A stretch of DNA of 64,000 nucleotides. Source: Zea mays. Its lineage: Eukaryota > Streptophyta > Magnoliopsida > Poales > Poaceae. Shown here in pieces: positions 33,877-45,190 of the stretch (the stretch's first letter is position 1; each line of letters begins with the position of its first letter). A model generated the notes under the pieces. The model saw only the letters and a program-made list of their open reading frames with translations. It was not told the DNA's origin and ran no database searches. The DNA lies in NCBI RefSeq assembly GCF_902167145.1, contig NC_050101.1, forward strand, positions 180,292,428-180,356,427. Direction: 5' to 3'. The position numbers and the translations under genes are program-made.

Positions 33877-33901
33877 TCGTGCTACGACCAAACCACCCGC
33901 G

Positions 33902-36900
33902 ATGGCACCCAAGAGAGCTAACCCGAAGGCTGATGAGGCTGCGAAGGCAGCACTGCTTGCCGCAAAGAAGGGCAAGGCCCTCTCCCTCACCCAATCCACC
34001 CACCAAGAGCCCACCGAAGACAATATTCCCCGCACCTGCGAGGACGACACCTTCCGCGCCTGCGAGCCCGAAGGACAATCGCAGCCGCCCCCAGGCTTCG
34101 CCCCACTGGAGGGCGCGGATCTCACCGAGGACGGCGAGGTCCTCGGCGTCTCAACAGAAGAACAGCTACAGCTGCGTGCCCTGCGCCTCAAGAACCGCAA
34201 TCTCCAGAGGCAGAAAGAGATACTAGAGGCCAAGCGCCAGCGTGTGTCCACACTAGCCAAGGTGCGGCAAATGATACGCGACGAGGAGCAGAAGGCCCAA
34301 GACCTCGAGCGCGAAATCGCGCTGATGCAGCGCGAAGGCCACCTCGGTCTATAGCAAGAGCCACCCCTCCAGCAGCGCGCGCAACCGGAAGACACGCGCG
34401 AAGGCCACCTCGGCCTGCAGCATGGCCCACCCCTGCAACACCGGGCGCAGCCGGAGAACCCGCGTTTCCCACAGCATGACTACGCTTTCCAGCACGGCGC
34501 GCCATTCCAAGGGGTCAACTACCTCGACGAGCGAAGTCCCCTGGCGCCACACCTGCAAGTGACGCCTTGGCCAGCTAACTTCCGGGCAGGAGCATATCCC
34601 AAGTACAACGGCAGCACCGACCCGGTGCAATACATAATGAGTTACCAAGTCGCCGTTGCATCCGCCGGAGGGGACGACGCCACAATGGCGAAGTCTTTCA
34701 TCATCGCCCTAGAGGGCCCAGCACTCACCTGGTTCACCAGATTGCCTCCGCTGTCCATTGATTCGTGGAGAAGTCTCAGGGACAAGTTCCTTCTCAACTT
34801 CCAAGGGTACCGTCCAGACACCGACGCTTTGGCCGAGCTCTCGCTTTGCAAACAGCTAGAAAAGGAGACTCTGCGGGAGCATTACCGTAAATTCTTAACA
34901 CTCAAGTCACAGCTGCCCTCCGTCGATGATCAGATCGCTATCCACTACGCCATCAATGGCCTTCGGGCCGGCGTCCTCTACAGCCACTGTATCAGAGATC
35001 CACCCAAGAACCTCCAGGAGATATATCAGCTCTTTGAAAAATATGCCAAATCCGAAGAGCTCCACCAGCGCAAGGTCGAGTCACAGCGGAAGCCCAAAGA
35101 TGCCCCGCAGTCCAGCCGCACGTGGATGAGGACTCCGCAACCAGACTCCGGTCGAGATGGCCGCAGTCAACTACAAGTGCACAACATCGCCAACCAGCAG
35201 CCTGCTGCTGACCCCCCTCGTCGCCAGGAATATCCCCCCCAGGGCCGCGGAAACGGAACTCGTGGCAGGGGCCGAGGGCGCGCGCAGCCGCCGCGCCGGT
35301 TCTACTGCCTTTTCCACGGCGAAGACTGCGCCCACCAAACCAAAGACTGCCCCGAAACGAAGGCCACCAGAGACAGAATGGCGCGGGCGCAGCCAGCCGA
35401 CAATCCCAGAATTGTCGCGCATAATTACCAGCCACCCCCTCCACCATATATCCACGCTCCCGCCCCGCATCCACCGCACCACGCTTACCAACACCATCAG
35501 GAAGTACAAATCATACCTCCTCCACCCCCACCACCACACCAGCAACACCAAAACATCCCCCATGCCCCGAAGCAGGAAGACTTCGCCGATCAACCATATC
35601 GCGGAGTCATTCACATGATAACAGGGGGGTCCAGCACTGACTTCGACACCAAGCGGCAGAAGCGGGACCACTACCGCAGCATCAACCATGTCGCGATCAC
35701 CGGCCCAGTCGTGCAGACGAAGTGGTCCCACATACCGCTAACCTTCGATGCACGAGACGTCGACCTGCGCAGTGCCCCCCACGTCGACGCTATGGTCATC
35801 AATTGCAGCGTGGCAGGCTGGGACCTGCACAAAGTCCTAGTCGACAACGGCAGTCAGGCGGACATCATCTTCCTCCACGCCTTCGACCGCATGGGTATAA
35901 GCCACAGCCTGCTCAAGCCTTCGGACAATCCGTTGTATGGCTTCGGCGGCAAAGGCACCTTTCCCGTTGGCAAAATAGAGCTTCCCCTCTCCTTCGGTGT
36001 AGCACCCAATGCCCGAAGTGAGCAAATAACCTTCGACATTGTCGACATGGTATATCCGTACAACGCCATCATGGGCCGGGGCTCCATCAATAAGTTCGAA
36101 GCTGCCATCCACGGACTGTACCTATGTATGAAGATACCAGGTCCGCTAGGCGCTATCACGATCTACGGCAACCAGCAGACGGCGCGCAACATAGAGCGGG
36201 ACTTCGTGCCTGGTCAGAGGAACGTACACTGTCTCACGACCCAGCGCGAGGTCCCTGCGCCCGCCAGCCCAACCGATAAGCAGCACGAGAAGGCACAGTT
36301 GCAGAGCCAGGACGGAACCAAGACTGTTCCCCTTGATCAGGCCACGCCCAAGCAGACAGTCACTATCAGCGAAGACCTTACGTCACATGAAGAAGAGAAG
36401 CTTCTCTGCTGCCTGGCCAAGAATAAAGATGTCTTCGCCTGGTCCGCCCTAGACCTGGTCGGAGTCAGCCGATCCATAATTGAGCACAGCTTGGGAATTG
36501 ACCCTTCGGTGCGACCAAAAAAGCAAAGGCTCCGCAAAATGTCCGACGAAAAGACAGAGGCCGCCAAGGCGGAAGTGCACCGCCTCCTAGAGGCTAAATT
36601 CATCGAGCCAGTGGCTTACCCCACGTGGCTCTCCAATGTCGTAATGGTGCAGAAAAAAAGCGAAAAATGGCGAATGTGCATAGACTTCACCAGTCTCAAT
36701 AAGGCCTGCCCGAAGGACAATTTCCTGTTGTCGCGGATCGACAAAATAGTCGATAGCGCGGCCGGATGCGAGGTCATGTCACTCCTCGACTGCTTCTCCG
36801 GCTATCACCAGATATACATGAAGGAGGAAGACAAGGCTAGCACCAGCTTTATAACACCCTTCGGCACTTATTGCTTCATCAGGATGCCGGAGGGACTCAA

Positions 36901-39565
36901 GAATGCGGGGTCCACCTTCTCCAGACTCACCAAAACAGTACTCGAAGGGCAGGTCGGTAGAAACATATTTACATATGTGGACGACATCGTCGTCGCCAGC
37001 AAGAACAAGGAGGACCACCTCGCCGACCTCGCCGAGACATTCGCGAACATGCGAGACGCACGACTCCGCCTGAACCCGGAAAAGTGCGTCTTCGGTGTTC
37101 GCCAGGGCAAGATATTGGGTTACCTGGTGTCACACCGTGGCATCGAGGCCAACCCAACCAAGATCCAGGCCATCGTCGACATGTCGCCTCCGCAGTCCGT
37201 CAGGGACGTCCAGCGTCTGACAGGCAGATTGGCCGCTCTCAACAGATTCATCTCCAGGTCCGCCGAGCGAAGTCTCCCCTTCCTCAAAACCCTTCGCGGT
37301 GCGAAAGACTTCGCTTAGGGGCCGGAGCAAGCAGCGGCCTTCGCCTCACTAAAACAGTACTTATCGGAGCTGGCCATCCTCACAAGCCCCGACTCCTCGC
37401 TCCCCCTATTGCTCTATGTCGCGGCCTCGCCGCACGCGGTCAGCGCGGCACTAGTACAGGAGCAGACTGTTGAAGGCACAGTCAGACAGTGCCCTATTTA
37501 CTATGTCTCCGAAGTCCTGACACCGTTCAAATGCAACATGACAGAGCTGGAGAAGATCGCCTACGCAGTTGTTATGTCCTCGCGCAAACTGCGCCATTAT
37601 TTTGAAGCATTCAAGGTCCGAGTCACCTCGGACAGGGGGCTCGGCGAACTATTCAGAAACCCGGAGGCATCGGTGAGGATTGCTAAGTGGGCAGCCGAAC
37701 TCTCCGGCTACCACATCAGCTTCGAGCCCAGGACAGCCATCAAGTCGCAAGTCCTGGCAGACTTCGTCGTCGACTGGACTGGGCCAATAACACAGCCGGC
37801 CCCGTCCACAGAGAAGGTTTGGACCATCCATTGCGACGGCGCATGGTGCCATGCGGGGGCAGGCGTCGCTGCAGTCGTCACCTCACCAGCAGGAGTCAAA
37901 CACAGATATGCAGCACGCCTCAACTTCGCTCTGGAATCCGACAAATGCACAAACAACATCGCAGAGTATGAAGCGGTTATCCTCGGCCTCCGCAAGCTAA
38001 GGGCCCTCGGAGTCACCACATGCATCATCAAGACAGACTCCAAGATAGTTGCCGGCCAGATCGAGAAAGACTATGCAGCAAAGGACCCCGCGCTCATGCA
38101 ATACCTCGCGGCTATCCGAAGTCTCGAGAGACAGTTCAAGGGATTCACCTTGCAGCATGTGGATAGGGCCAAGAACGAGGAGGCCGATGCATTGGCCAAG
38201 GCCGCCGCCAGGGGTGAGCCCTTGCCCTCCGACGTGTTCTTTCACACCATCGGCACGCCTGCCGTCCGGAGCCCCGAAGGGCTCCAAATAACTAATGATA
38301 GCGAGGGCCACCGCATAGTCAACCTAATCATGACCGAAGACTGGCGGGCACCCATAACCCTGTTCCTACAGGGGTACTATCATCCAACCGACGTCAGCGA
38401 GGCCAAGCGTCTCAGACATCGAAGCCGGGACTTCGCGCTGATCGAGGGCCAGCTCTACAAGAAAGGGGTCAGTCAGCCAATGCTCAAGTGTGTCACCGAA
38501 ACCGAAGGCATGCAGATCCTACGTGAAGTCCACAGTGGCACGTGCGGCTCGCACGCAGGGCCAAGGGCCCTAGCTGCCAAGGTGATCCGCCAAGGGTTTT
38601 ACTGGCCCGCAATGATCTGCGCCGCAAACCGGGTCTCAAGATCCTGCGAAGCCTGCCAGAAGTTCTCTCCTCGGTCAGGCAACCCCTCGCAGTATACAAA
38701 GCTGATTGCCCATACATGGCCTCTCCAGCGCTGGGGCCTGGACATTGTCGGGCCCCTGCCCACCGCCCAGGGGAACCTTAAGTTCGCCTTCGTAGCCGTC
38801 GAATACTTCACCAAATGGATCGAAGCGAGGGCTGTTTCTACAATAACATCAAAGACTGCCCAGAAATTCTTCTGGCAAAACATTGTTTGCCGTTTCGGAG
38901 TACCGTCCGAGCTAACAGTTGACAACGGCAAACAGTTTGACAGCCAAGATTTCAAGGATTTTTGTTTTTCCATCGGCACCAAGCTTGCCTTCGCTTCAGT
39001 CTATCATCCGCAGTCCAACGGGGTCGTGGAGCGCGCCAATGGGAAAATCTTCACAGCTGTCAAGAAAATGCTCCTCGATGAAAAAAAGGGAGATGGACCG
39101 ATTTATTACCTGAGGCAGTCTGGGCGCTAAACACAACTGAGTGCAGGGCGACTGGGTTCACTCCTTTCCGCTTTTTATACGGATCGGAGGCCATGACCCC
39201 GCAAGAAATAAAAGCATGGGTCCCCGCGTACAGTTCCGTCAGCCGTCCCCGACGTGGACGAGCCAACTTCAAAAGATCTTATTGACGGAGACCGGGTCTT
39301 CGCCCTACAGGCCCTAAACAAATACCAGGCCCAGACCAAAGCATGGCGCGACCACGCAGTCATCCCGAGAGAGTTCAGCGAAGGGGACCTCGTACTCGTC
39401 CGAACAGCTCGGACGGAGTCCAGGGGAAAGCTGGAGCCCAAGTGGGAGGGCCCCTTCATAGTCAAGACAAAAGCATCCCCCAGCGCCTACAGGCTCACAA
39501 CGCCAAACGGCGAGGACCTGGAGCACTCCTGGAACATCGACAACCTCCGCAAATTTTTTGTCTGA
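33902..39565 (+). pseudogene. gag-pol of element C (Tat lineage), broken late
   Basis: A single frame from Met 33902 (MAPKRANPKADEAAK). Order: coiled-coil N-terminus, gag core (34559-35060), CCHC-like knuckle (CLFHGEDCAHQTKDC, near 35310-35350), Pro/His-rich linker, and protease with VDNGSQADIIF where DTG/DSG is usual. RT follows with YVDD at 36974-36985. A first RNase H-like domain comes next, then a second, intact-looking RNase H (IHCDGAWCHAGAGVAAVV, IAEYEAVILGL, TDSKIVAGQI, RAKNEEADALA). The integrase has an HHCC finger, GLDIVGPLP, VDNGKQFD and NGVVERANG. Breaks: TAG at 34352-34354 and 37316-37318, a frame change near 39090 in an A run, another near 39170-39250, and a separate C-terminal integrase frame 39254-39565. 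Confidence 0.92.
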
Positions 39566-39779
39566 CTAATCGGGGCTGATTTCGCCCTTGTAATTCGCCA
39601 AAAAACAATCTTGTACCGGCCCGCACTCTTTTCCTCCCGGGGGGTGAGGTTTTTAACGAGGCGGAGCCATGTAATATATGTGCGAAAAATCCCCCGCAAA
39701 AACATGCGTCGAAAACAGACCGCGACGACGGCCTTCGATATTCGACCAATCCGAGGTCACCGCGAGGCTAAGCGCTAGC
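39566..39779. other. Spacer after pol, element C
   Basis: Short non-coding stretch between the integrase stop and the tandem repeats. Contains CTCCCGGGGGGTGAGGTTTTT, a polypurine-like tract in the place where element B has AAAGGGGGAGAAAGGTTTTT (57395-57414). Confidence 0.5.
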
Positions 39780-40460
39780 CACCCTCGCGTGCGACAAATC
39801 CGCACAGAAGTCGCCTAAGGGTGCAGCCGGACTAAGCACAACAAGTGCGAAAAAAATCTGATGTCTATCGCGAAGACTATCCGCGCAGAAGTCGCCTAAG
39901 GGTGCAGCCGGACTAAGCACAACAAGTGCGAAAAAAATCTGATGTCTATCGCGAAGACTATCCGCGCAGAAGTCGCCTAAGGGTGCAGCCGGACTAAGCA
40001 CAACAAGTGCGAAAAAAATCTGATGTCTATCGCGAAGACTATCCGCGCAGAAGTCGCCTAAGGGTGCAGCCGGACTAAGCACAACAAGTGCGAAACAAAT
40101 CTGATGTCTATCGCGAAGACTATCCGCGCAGAAGTCGCCTAAGGGTGCAGCCGGACTAAGCACAACAAGTGCGAAAAAAATCTGATGTCTATCGCAAAGA
40201 CTATCCGCGCAGAAGTCGCCTAAGGGTGCAGCCGGACTAAGCACAACAAGTGCGAAAAAAATCTGATGTCTATCGCGAAGACTATCCGCGCCGAAGTCGC
40301 CTAAGGGTGCAGCCGGACTAAGCACAACAAGTGCGAAAAAAAAATCTGATGTCTATCGCGAAGACTATCCGCGCAGAAGTCGCCTAAGGGTGCAGCCGGA
40401 CTAAGCACAGCAAGTGCGAGAAAACCCGAAGTCTGTCGCAAAGACTCCGCGCAGAAGCCG
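39780..40460. repeat. 81-bp tandem repeat array in element C
   Basis: About eight near-identical units of 81 bp. Two successive starts are 39872 and 39953 (GAAGACTATCCGCGCAGAAG). Each unit carries GTCGCCTAAGGGTGCAGCCG and ACTAAGCACAACAAGTGCG. Edge units are more diverged. Lies between pol (plus) and the 3' end of the antisense gene (minus). The core resembles the repeat unit of elements A and B. Confidence 0.92.
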
Positions 40461-40623
40461 CCTAAGGGCGCAGCCGAACCAGTACAACAAAAGCAGAAAC
40501 GACAGCATCAACCTTAGAAATATATAAGCAAGGGCACACAACGCCCTCGCAGGCACAGGCACGCGAGGGCACGCAACTTCATCTTACAAGCCTTTACACA
40601 TATATAAGCGAGGGCGCCACGCT

Positions 40624-43600
40624 CTACATCGGCTCAACCTTAGGAATAATTCCCATCTCCCTATAGTTAAATAACATTATCCTCAGCTCCTCACCCGCAA
40701 AAAGACTTCGCAGTTCCCCCTCCCCTGTACCCGCGGCGGCCGGCAAAGACAACAGCTCCTGCCGACCAGCCCCACTCACGCGAAGCCGAGCCCCTTCCTC
40801 CACACTAACCCTACGCTTTGCAACCGCCCTTCGCCGTCGGCGCCCGGTGCTAGGACCTGGCACGTCTGGCGCGTCCGCGGCGTGTGGCGAAGCCTCCGAC
40901 GCAGCCACGTCCAAGGCCGCAAAATAATCCAAGTCCTCCTCCGACGACTCAGTCCACTCAACCGAACTCCCAGAGTCAGTAAAATCAAAAAACTCAGATA
41001 CAGACCCACCATATTCATTCCCACCTTCCGCGGTCGAAGCCGCCAAAAACTCAGTAGTAGCGGTTGCGTGCGCAGGCCCAAAATCTTGAACCTGCGCAGC
41101 AACCAAAATTCAGCACAGCATCCAAAAATTCCCTAACCCTAAACACCTACTACGCCACCTGCGAAGGCCCTGACGCTGCGGGAGCCTCCGCCGTTGGCTC
41201 CGCCGCTGCCTCCGCCGTTGTTTCCACCGCCACCGCCGCGGGATCTTCAGCACCCGGCACAGCAGCTGCGGGGGCATCGGGGGCGCCTTCGACCACCTTC
41301 GGGGGCAGATCTTCGCCGACCACGGCGGATGTGAGGGCAGCCGTCGCGATCGCTGCGGACTCCGGGGTTGGCTCCAGGGCGACCCCAGTTACGGCCTCCG
41401 CGAGGGTCGGCTCCGGGTCTGGCAGCGCGCTGTTCAGAGCCCCGAAGTCATCCACCCGCTCGCCGCGCTCCGCCTAGGACAAGACACACACATTCAGCAA
41501 ACACACGCACAGCTTGCATACAGCAAACGCCAAACAAACAACAACGTTACCTGAGCCCTCGCAGTCTCGGCCCGCTCCCTGACCACCTCACGACCGTACA
41601 GACCCCACATCCGGTCGTAAAGGGCCCCGGCGGATTCCTTCACTACGGGGTCTTCGACCTTATAGATATCTCGCTCAAATTCTTCATCCGCCTGGTCGAA
41701 GGCCTCGAAGTGCCGGCACCCTTCGCGGGAGAGCGCGTTCATCGCCCCCTCGCAGGTGACCAGGGAGGCGTACGACATCAACCCCCCCGCGACGGCTGGA
41801 AGTTCCAGCAGCTCCTCCTGCACCCACTACAGGCAGCGAAGCCCGGGCTCTCGGTCCGGCACCTCGAAGTCACCGGTCCGCGCACCCAGCTCACGATACG
41901 TATCCATAAGCTGCGTGCGCGTCCGTTCGGCCTCCGCACGCATCGCGGCCTCGGCCTCCTTCGCGCGGCTCTCCAGGGCGGTGAGCCGCTCTTGCAGATG
42001 TTCGGCGAGCTCCTTGGCAAGATTGCCCTCCGCCCGCGCCAGCTTGGCCTCCGCCTGCGCAGCCTGCCCCTTGGCGGCGGCCTCGTTGGCTTCCCTCCTC
42101 TCCGCCGCCAGCTGGCGCCGGAGGTCAGCCTTCTCCTTCTCCAGGGCGGCCACCCTGTCCGTCAGCTTACGGCACTTGCTGTCGGAGGCCGACTTCTCAC
42201 GGACAGCGTCTGCATGTTGTGTCCGAAGTCTCTCGACTTCGGCACACACAGCTGCCGTGAGGGCCCCCGATGCAGTACGGCTGGCGAAGTCAGCCACCTG
42301 CAGAGCACACGTAAGGCCGTTGCCCCAAAAGAAAGAGGTGGGGGAGAGAGTATAACTCAGCGGACCTGACTCAGCGCCTCCGTCGCCTAGCTCAGCGCCT
42401 CCGTCACACCCTTCAGCCGGCGGGTCGCTGCGCTCGCCTCGTCCCTAACCACCGCGAGGGCCGACACCTCGCCTCCGGCGCCAAGGGCCTCGCCCCTCGC
42501 CCTCGGCACTATGGTCGCCGTCGCGGTCTCCGTGCCTGGCGCAGCCATAGCAAACTGCCCCTCGTCCGACCCTGCAACGCATCTTCGAATTAAAAAAAAA
42601 TAATAATAATAATAGGCCAAAGACTTACCACCAAGATAGTCGTCTACAGTAATATCGGTGCCGAAGTCGGCAATGCGCTTGCCCGACAACGGCAACGCTC
42701 GGGCCGCCTTCGAGGCCTCCGCCACTCCGCTGGCCGGCGGCACCACCTTCGTTGACTTGGAGCCCCCAGCGCCCGCCGTTGCCTCCGGCGCCTTGCTAGG
42801 TGCAGAGGCGCCCGTCTTCGCCGCCGGCGGCGGCCTGCCTCTGCCGGAGGACGCAGCCTTCGCAGCCCCCCGCTGCCTCTTCGGCCTAGCTTCATGCAGC
42901 CTGACAGTCGCCTGGCGTTTTTGCGCCGCACCTTGGCGATCCTTGTCCATCACTGCCCACACAACAGCACCGATATTCCACCCGTAAGGAAAAACTCTCC
43001 ACCGACGAACCATACGAGATGTAAAACAGTCCTCGCCAGCCGCGCAGGGGACAGGAACATTCCTAGGCCAGCAACCCCCGGTAACCCTCAGCATCCGTGC
43101 CGAAGACTCCCGGAGCTCGGGCGAAGACATCCTTTCCCCCGGGGCGGCGCACGTCCTCATTAACTCTCTAGCAAAACTATCAGACACCCCAAGTCCTCCC
43201 ATCGCAGTACCTAATTTTCTCTTTTTTGAGGACGGGGCGGCCGCCAGCACAGGGTCGCCTCCAGTCTCCACCGCCGGTTTCTTTCCACGGCGGTCCGCTT
43301 CGTCTTGACCAGGATAGCCGTCATACGGCAATTGATTTAATTCGAAGACCCTGTTCAAACGATCATTTGACCCGCGGATATCAAAGCTGCGCTGGCCTTC
43401 CGTCCTCGGCACGTACCGCCCCACAAGCCGCACCGCCCCGTCCTCCGCATCGCGCACAAACGCGGCCGGGTCGCGGTTTCGCAGATTCAGTGCGAAGGCA
43501 GGGCTTCGCACCACCCTTCCTCCGTGAAAAGGCATCTGGCGAGGGCACACTTCGCCCAGCGCCCAGCCGTACGCCAAGGGCCACACCCCGTACGCCACGA

Positions 43601-44344
43601 ACTCTTCAACTAAGTCACGCCCACTGCTCTGGCCGGCGGCGCACCGAAGGGCCCCTTCGTCTACATCTTCCTCCGCCACTTCAAAGGGCGGATACGCAGA
43701 GTAATAATGAGAGCACATCTCAGACACAGGGAGTCCTTCATGGCCTTCGACAGTAGCCTCAGCAACGTAAAACCAAAATTCATTCCAATTGCCCCACTTG
43801 TTGCGGGCGCACGGAACCAACTCCACTACTTGCATTGTGGTCTTGCCGGTCTTCGGCGTGAATGTGCATGACCCGAACTGGGTGACTTCGTCCCCAATCA
43901 TCCTCTTCTGCCAATGCAAACAATAATACTTCGCAAAAACTTCAACCGACGCTGTCCGCCGTACGAAGTCGTCGCCCAGACATACTTCGCCAGCGCCACC
44001 ACGGCATTCGGTGTCAACTGATGTATTTGAACGTTGAATCTACGCAGGACTTCGCCAACAAACCGGTGCGCAGGCAAGCGGAGACCGGCGGCGAAGAACG
44101 CCTCGAAAACGACCAATTCACCCTCCGGCTCGGGGACTTTCTCCGTCCCCGGAGCACGAGCAACTCCGCCGCCAAAGTAGCCCAATCGCTGCATATCTTC
44201 AACGCGGGCTGACGTCATCCGTGACACACCAAAATCAACAGAGTCGCCGGCGCGCAACTCCTCCACCATCAAGCTACTCAACGTCTCCTCAGACGAGGCG
44301 GCGGCCGGCGGCGTAGTAGCAGCGGAAGAAGAGGAAGACGGCAT
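40624..44344 (-). pseudogene. Antisense accessory gene of element C, spliced, Transposase_28-like
   Basis: Minus strand, opposite to gag-pol. Start Met 44344 (MPSSSSSAATTPP) lies downstream of a TATA box at 44513-44503. The N-terminal domain (VVFEAFFAAGLRLPAHRFVG, IHQLTPNAVVALAKYVWA) resembles Pfam Transposase_28, 'putative gypsy type transposon'. It continues after a frame change near 43960 (NEFWFYVAEATVEGHEG). A low-complexity Ala/Pro/Lys linker follows. GT-AG introns: 42628-42572 (GTAAGT...TTGCAG), 42365-42298 and 41550-41474. Exon 42297-41551 is a long coiled coil (EVERLRTQHADAVREKSASD) with one TAG at about 41828. A last exon 41093-40624 is probable, after an intron ending GCTGCGCAG, and carries GRRRRRAVAKRR, a nuclear-signal-like patch. 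Function unknown. Confidence 0.75.
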
Positions 44345-44502
44345 CGCTACGTACCGTCGGCGGCGGCGGGCGGTCTGCTTCACTCGAGCCAGAACTCCGA
44401 TGAGCAAGAGGACAGCGGAAGAAGAGGAGCAGCAAGACGGCGGGTGGCTAGGGTTTTCACGGAGCGCGGAAGGCAAAGTTCAAACAGCGCCAACCCCCGC
44501 CC

Positions 44503-44513
44503 CCTTTTATAGG
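44503..44513 (-). promoter_or_regulatory. TATA box of the element C antisense gene
   Basis: Minus strand CCTATAAAAGG about 160 bp upstream of Met 44344 and outside the LTR. The spacing fits transcription start near 44480. This is an internal promoter, separate from that of the LTR. Confidence 0.65.
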
Positions 44514-44701
44514 CAGGGCGCGGCTCTTCGGGAAACCCGCAATCCGACAGGGCGCGACGCTTCGGGAAACCCGCAATCCAACAGTACGCCGTCCATCAAC
44601 GGTCACATCAAAAACCCCCGCGGAACCACTTCGAGCGAGGGCAGCGTCTCCGCCATCTAGCGACGTCTTCGGCACCAGGTGACTTTGTCGAACTGGTCCC
44701 T

Positions 44702-44712
44702 CGGAGGGCAAA
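44702..44712 (+). other. Polypurine tract, element C
   Basis: CGGAGGGCAAA immediately before the 3' LTR; the usual plus-strand primer position. Confidence 0.65.
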
Positions 44713-45185
44713 TGTTGGGGCGAAGGCAAAGACGCCACCCTTCGCTCGAGGCCTTCGCTGATAACCGCTGGTCAGACAGAGACAACAGGCAGGGACACCC
44801 TTCGCTTGATTCGGCACCAGACGAAGACCGGCGACGAAGTCATCCCGCCGCGCGGCCTCGTTCAGCTCCGAGGCCCACGTGAGATCTGGCCCATTGTAAC
44901 GGGCCCTGCGTGGCCGCCTTTGTGTTACGGGCCTAATCTGTAAAGGCATGCTTGTAATTACAGCTTGTAACCCTGCTTTATGGGAATATTCTGGGGACAA
45001 ACTAGGTGTCTGAGGGCACATGCGTCCTTAACACAAGGCGCTGGGCACTCAGATACCTATAAATACCCCCGCACAGTGCCCGTGAGAGGCTAGATTAACA
45101 GAGCTATTGCCCCCGTGCACGCAACCCTGTTGTCACCACTGTTCACTCTTGTTGGCTTCTTTGCTGCTGAGAGCAAGTTCCAACA
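44713..45185 (+). repeat. 3' LTR of element C (473 bp)
   Basis: Same sequence as 33389-33861 by eye; followed by the CTCTC duplication and the rest of the copia pol gene. Confidence 0.95.
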
Positions 45186-45190
45186 CTCTC

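Larger units (their letters stand above)
33389..45185 (+). mobile_element. Tat-lineage Ty3-gypsy element C, complete, nested in copia pol
   Basis: 11797 bp, perfect 5-bp duplication CTCTC (33384-33388 and 45186-45190). LTRs of 473 bp, with no difference seen by eye. Order: LTR, PBS, gag-pol in one frame (33902-39565), 81-bp tandem repeats (39780-40460), antisense accessory gene (44344-40624), polypurine tract, LTR. Two RNase H-like domains in pol mark the Tat lineage. Removing it leaves the copia pol frame matching copy 1. Confidence 0.95.

Noticed and set aside
39768..40325. 185-residue minus-strand protein of 27-residue repeats
   Set aside because: An 81-bp repeat stays open in any frame that lacks a stop in one unit. 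It has no promoter or homologue and ends at the array edges.
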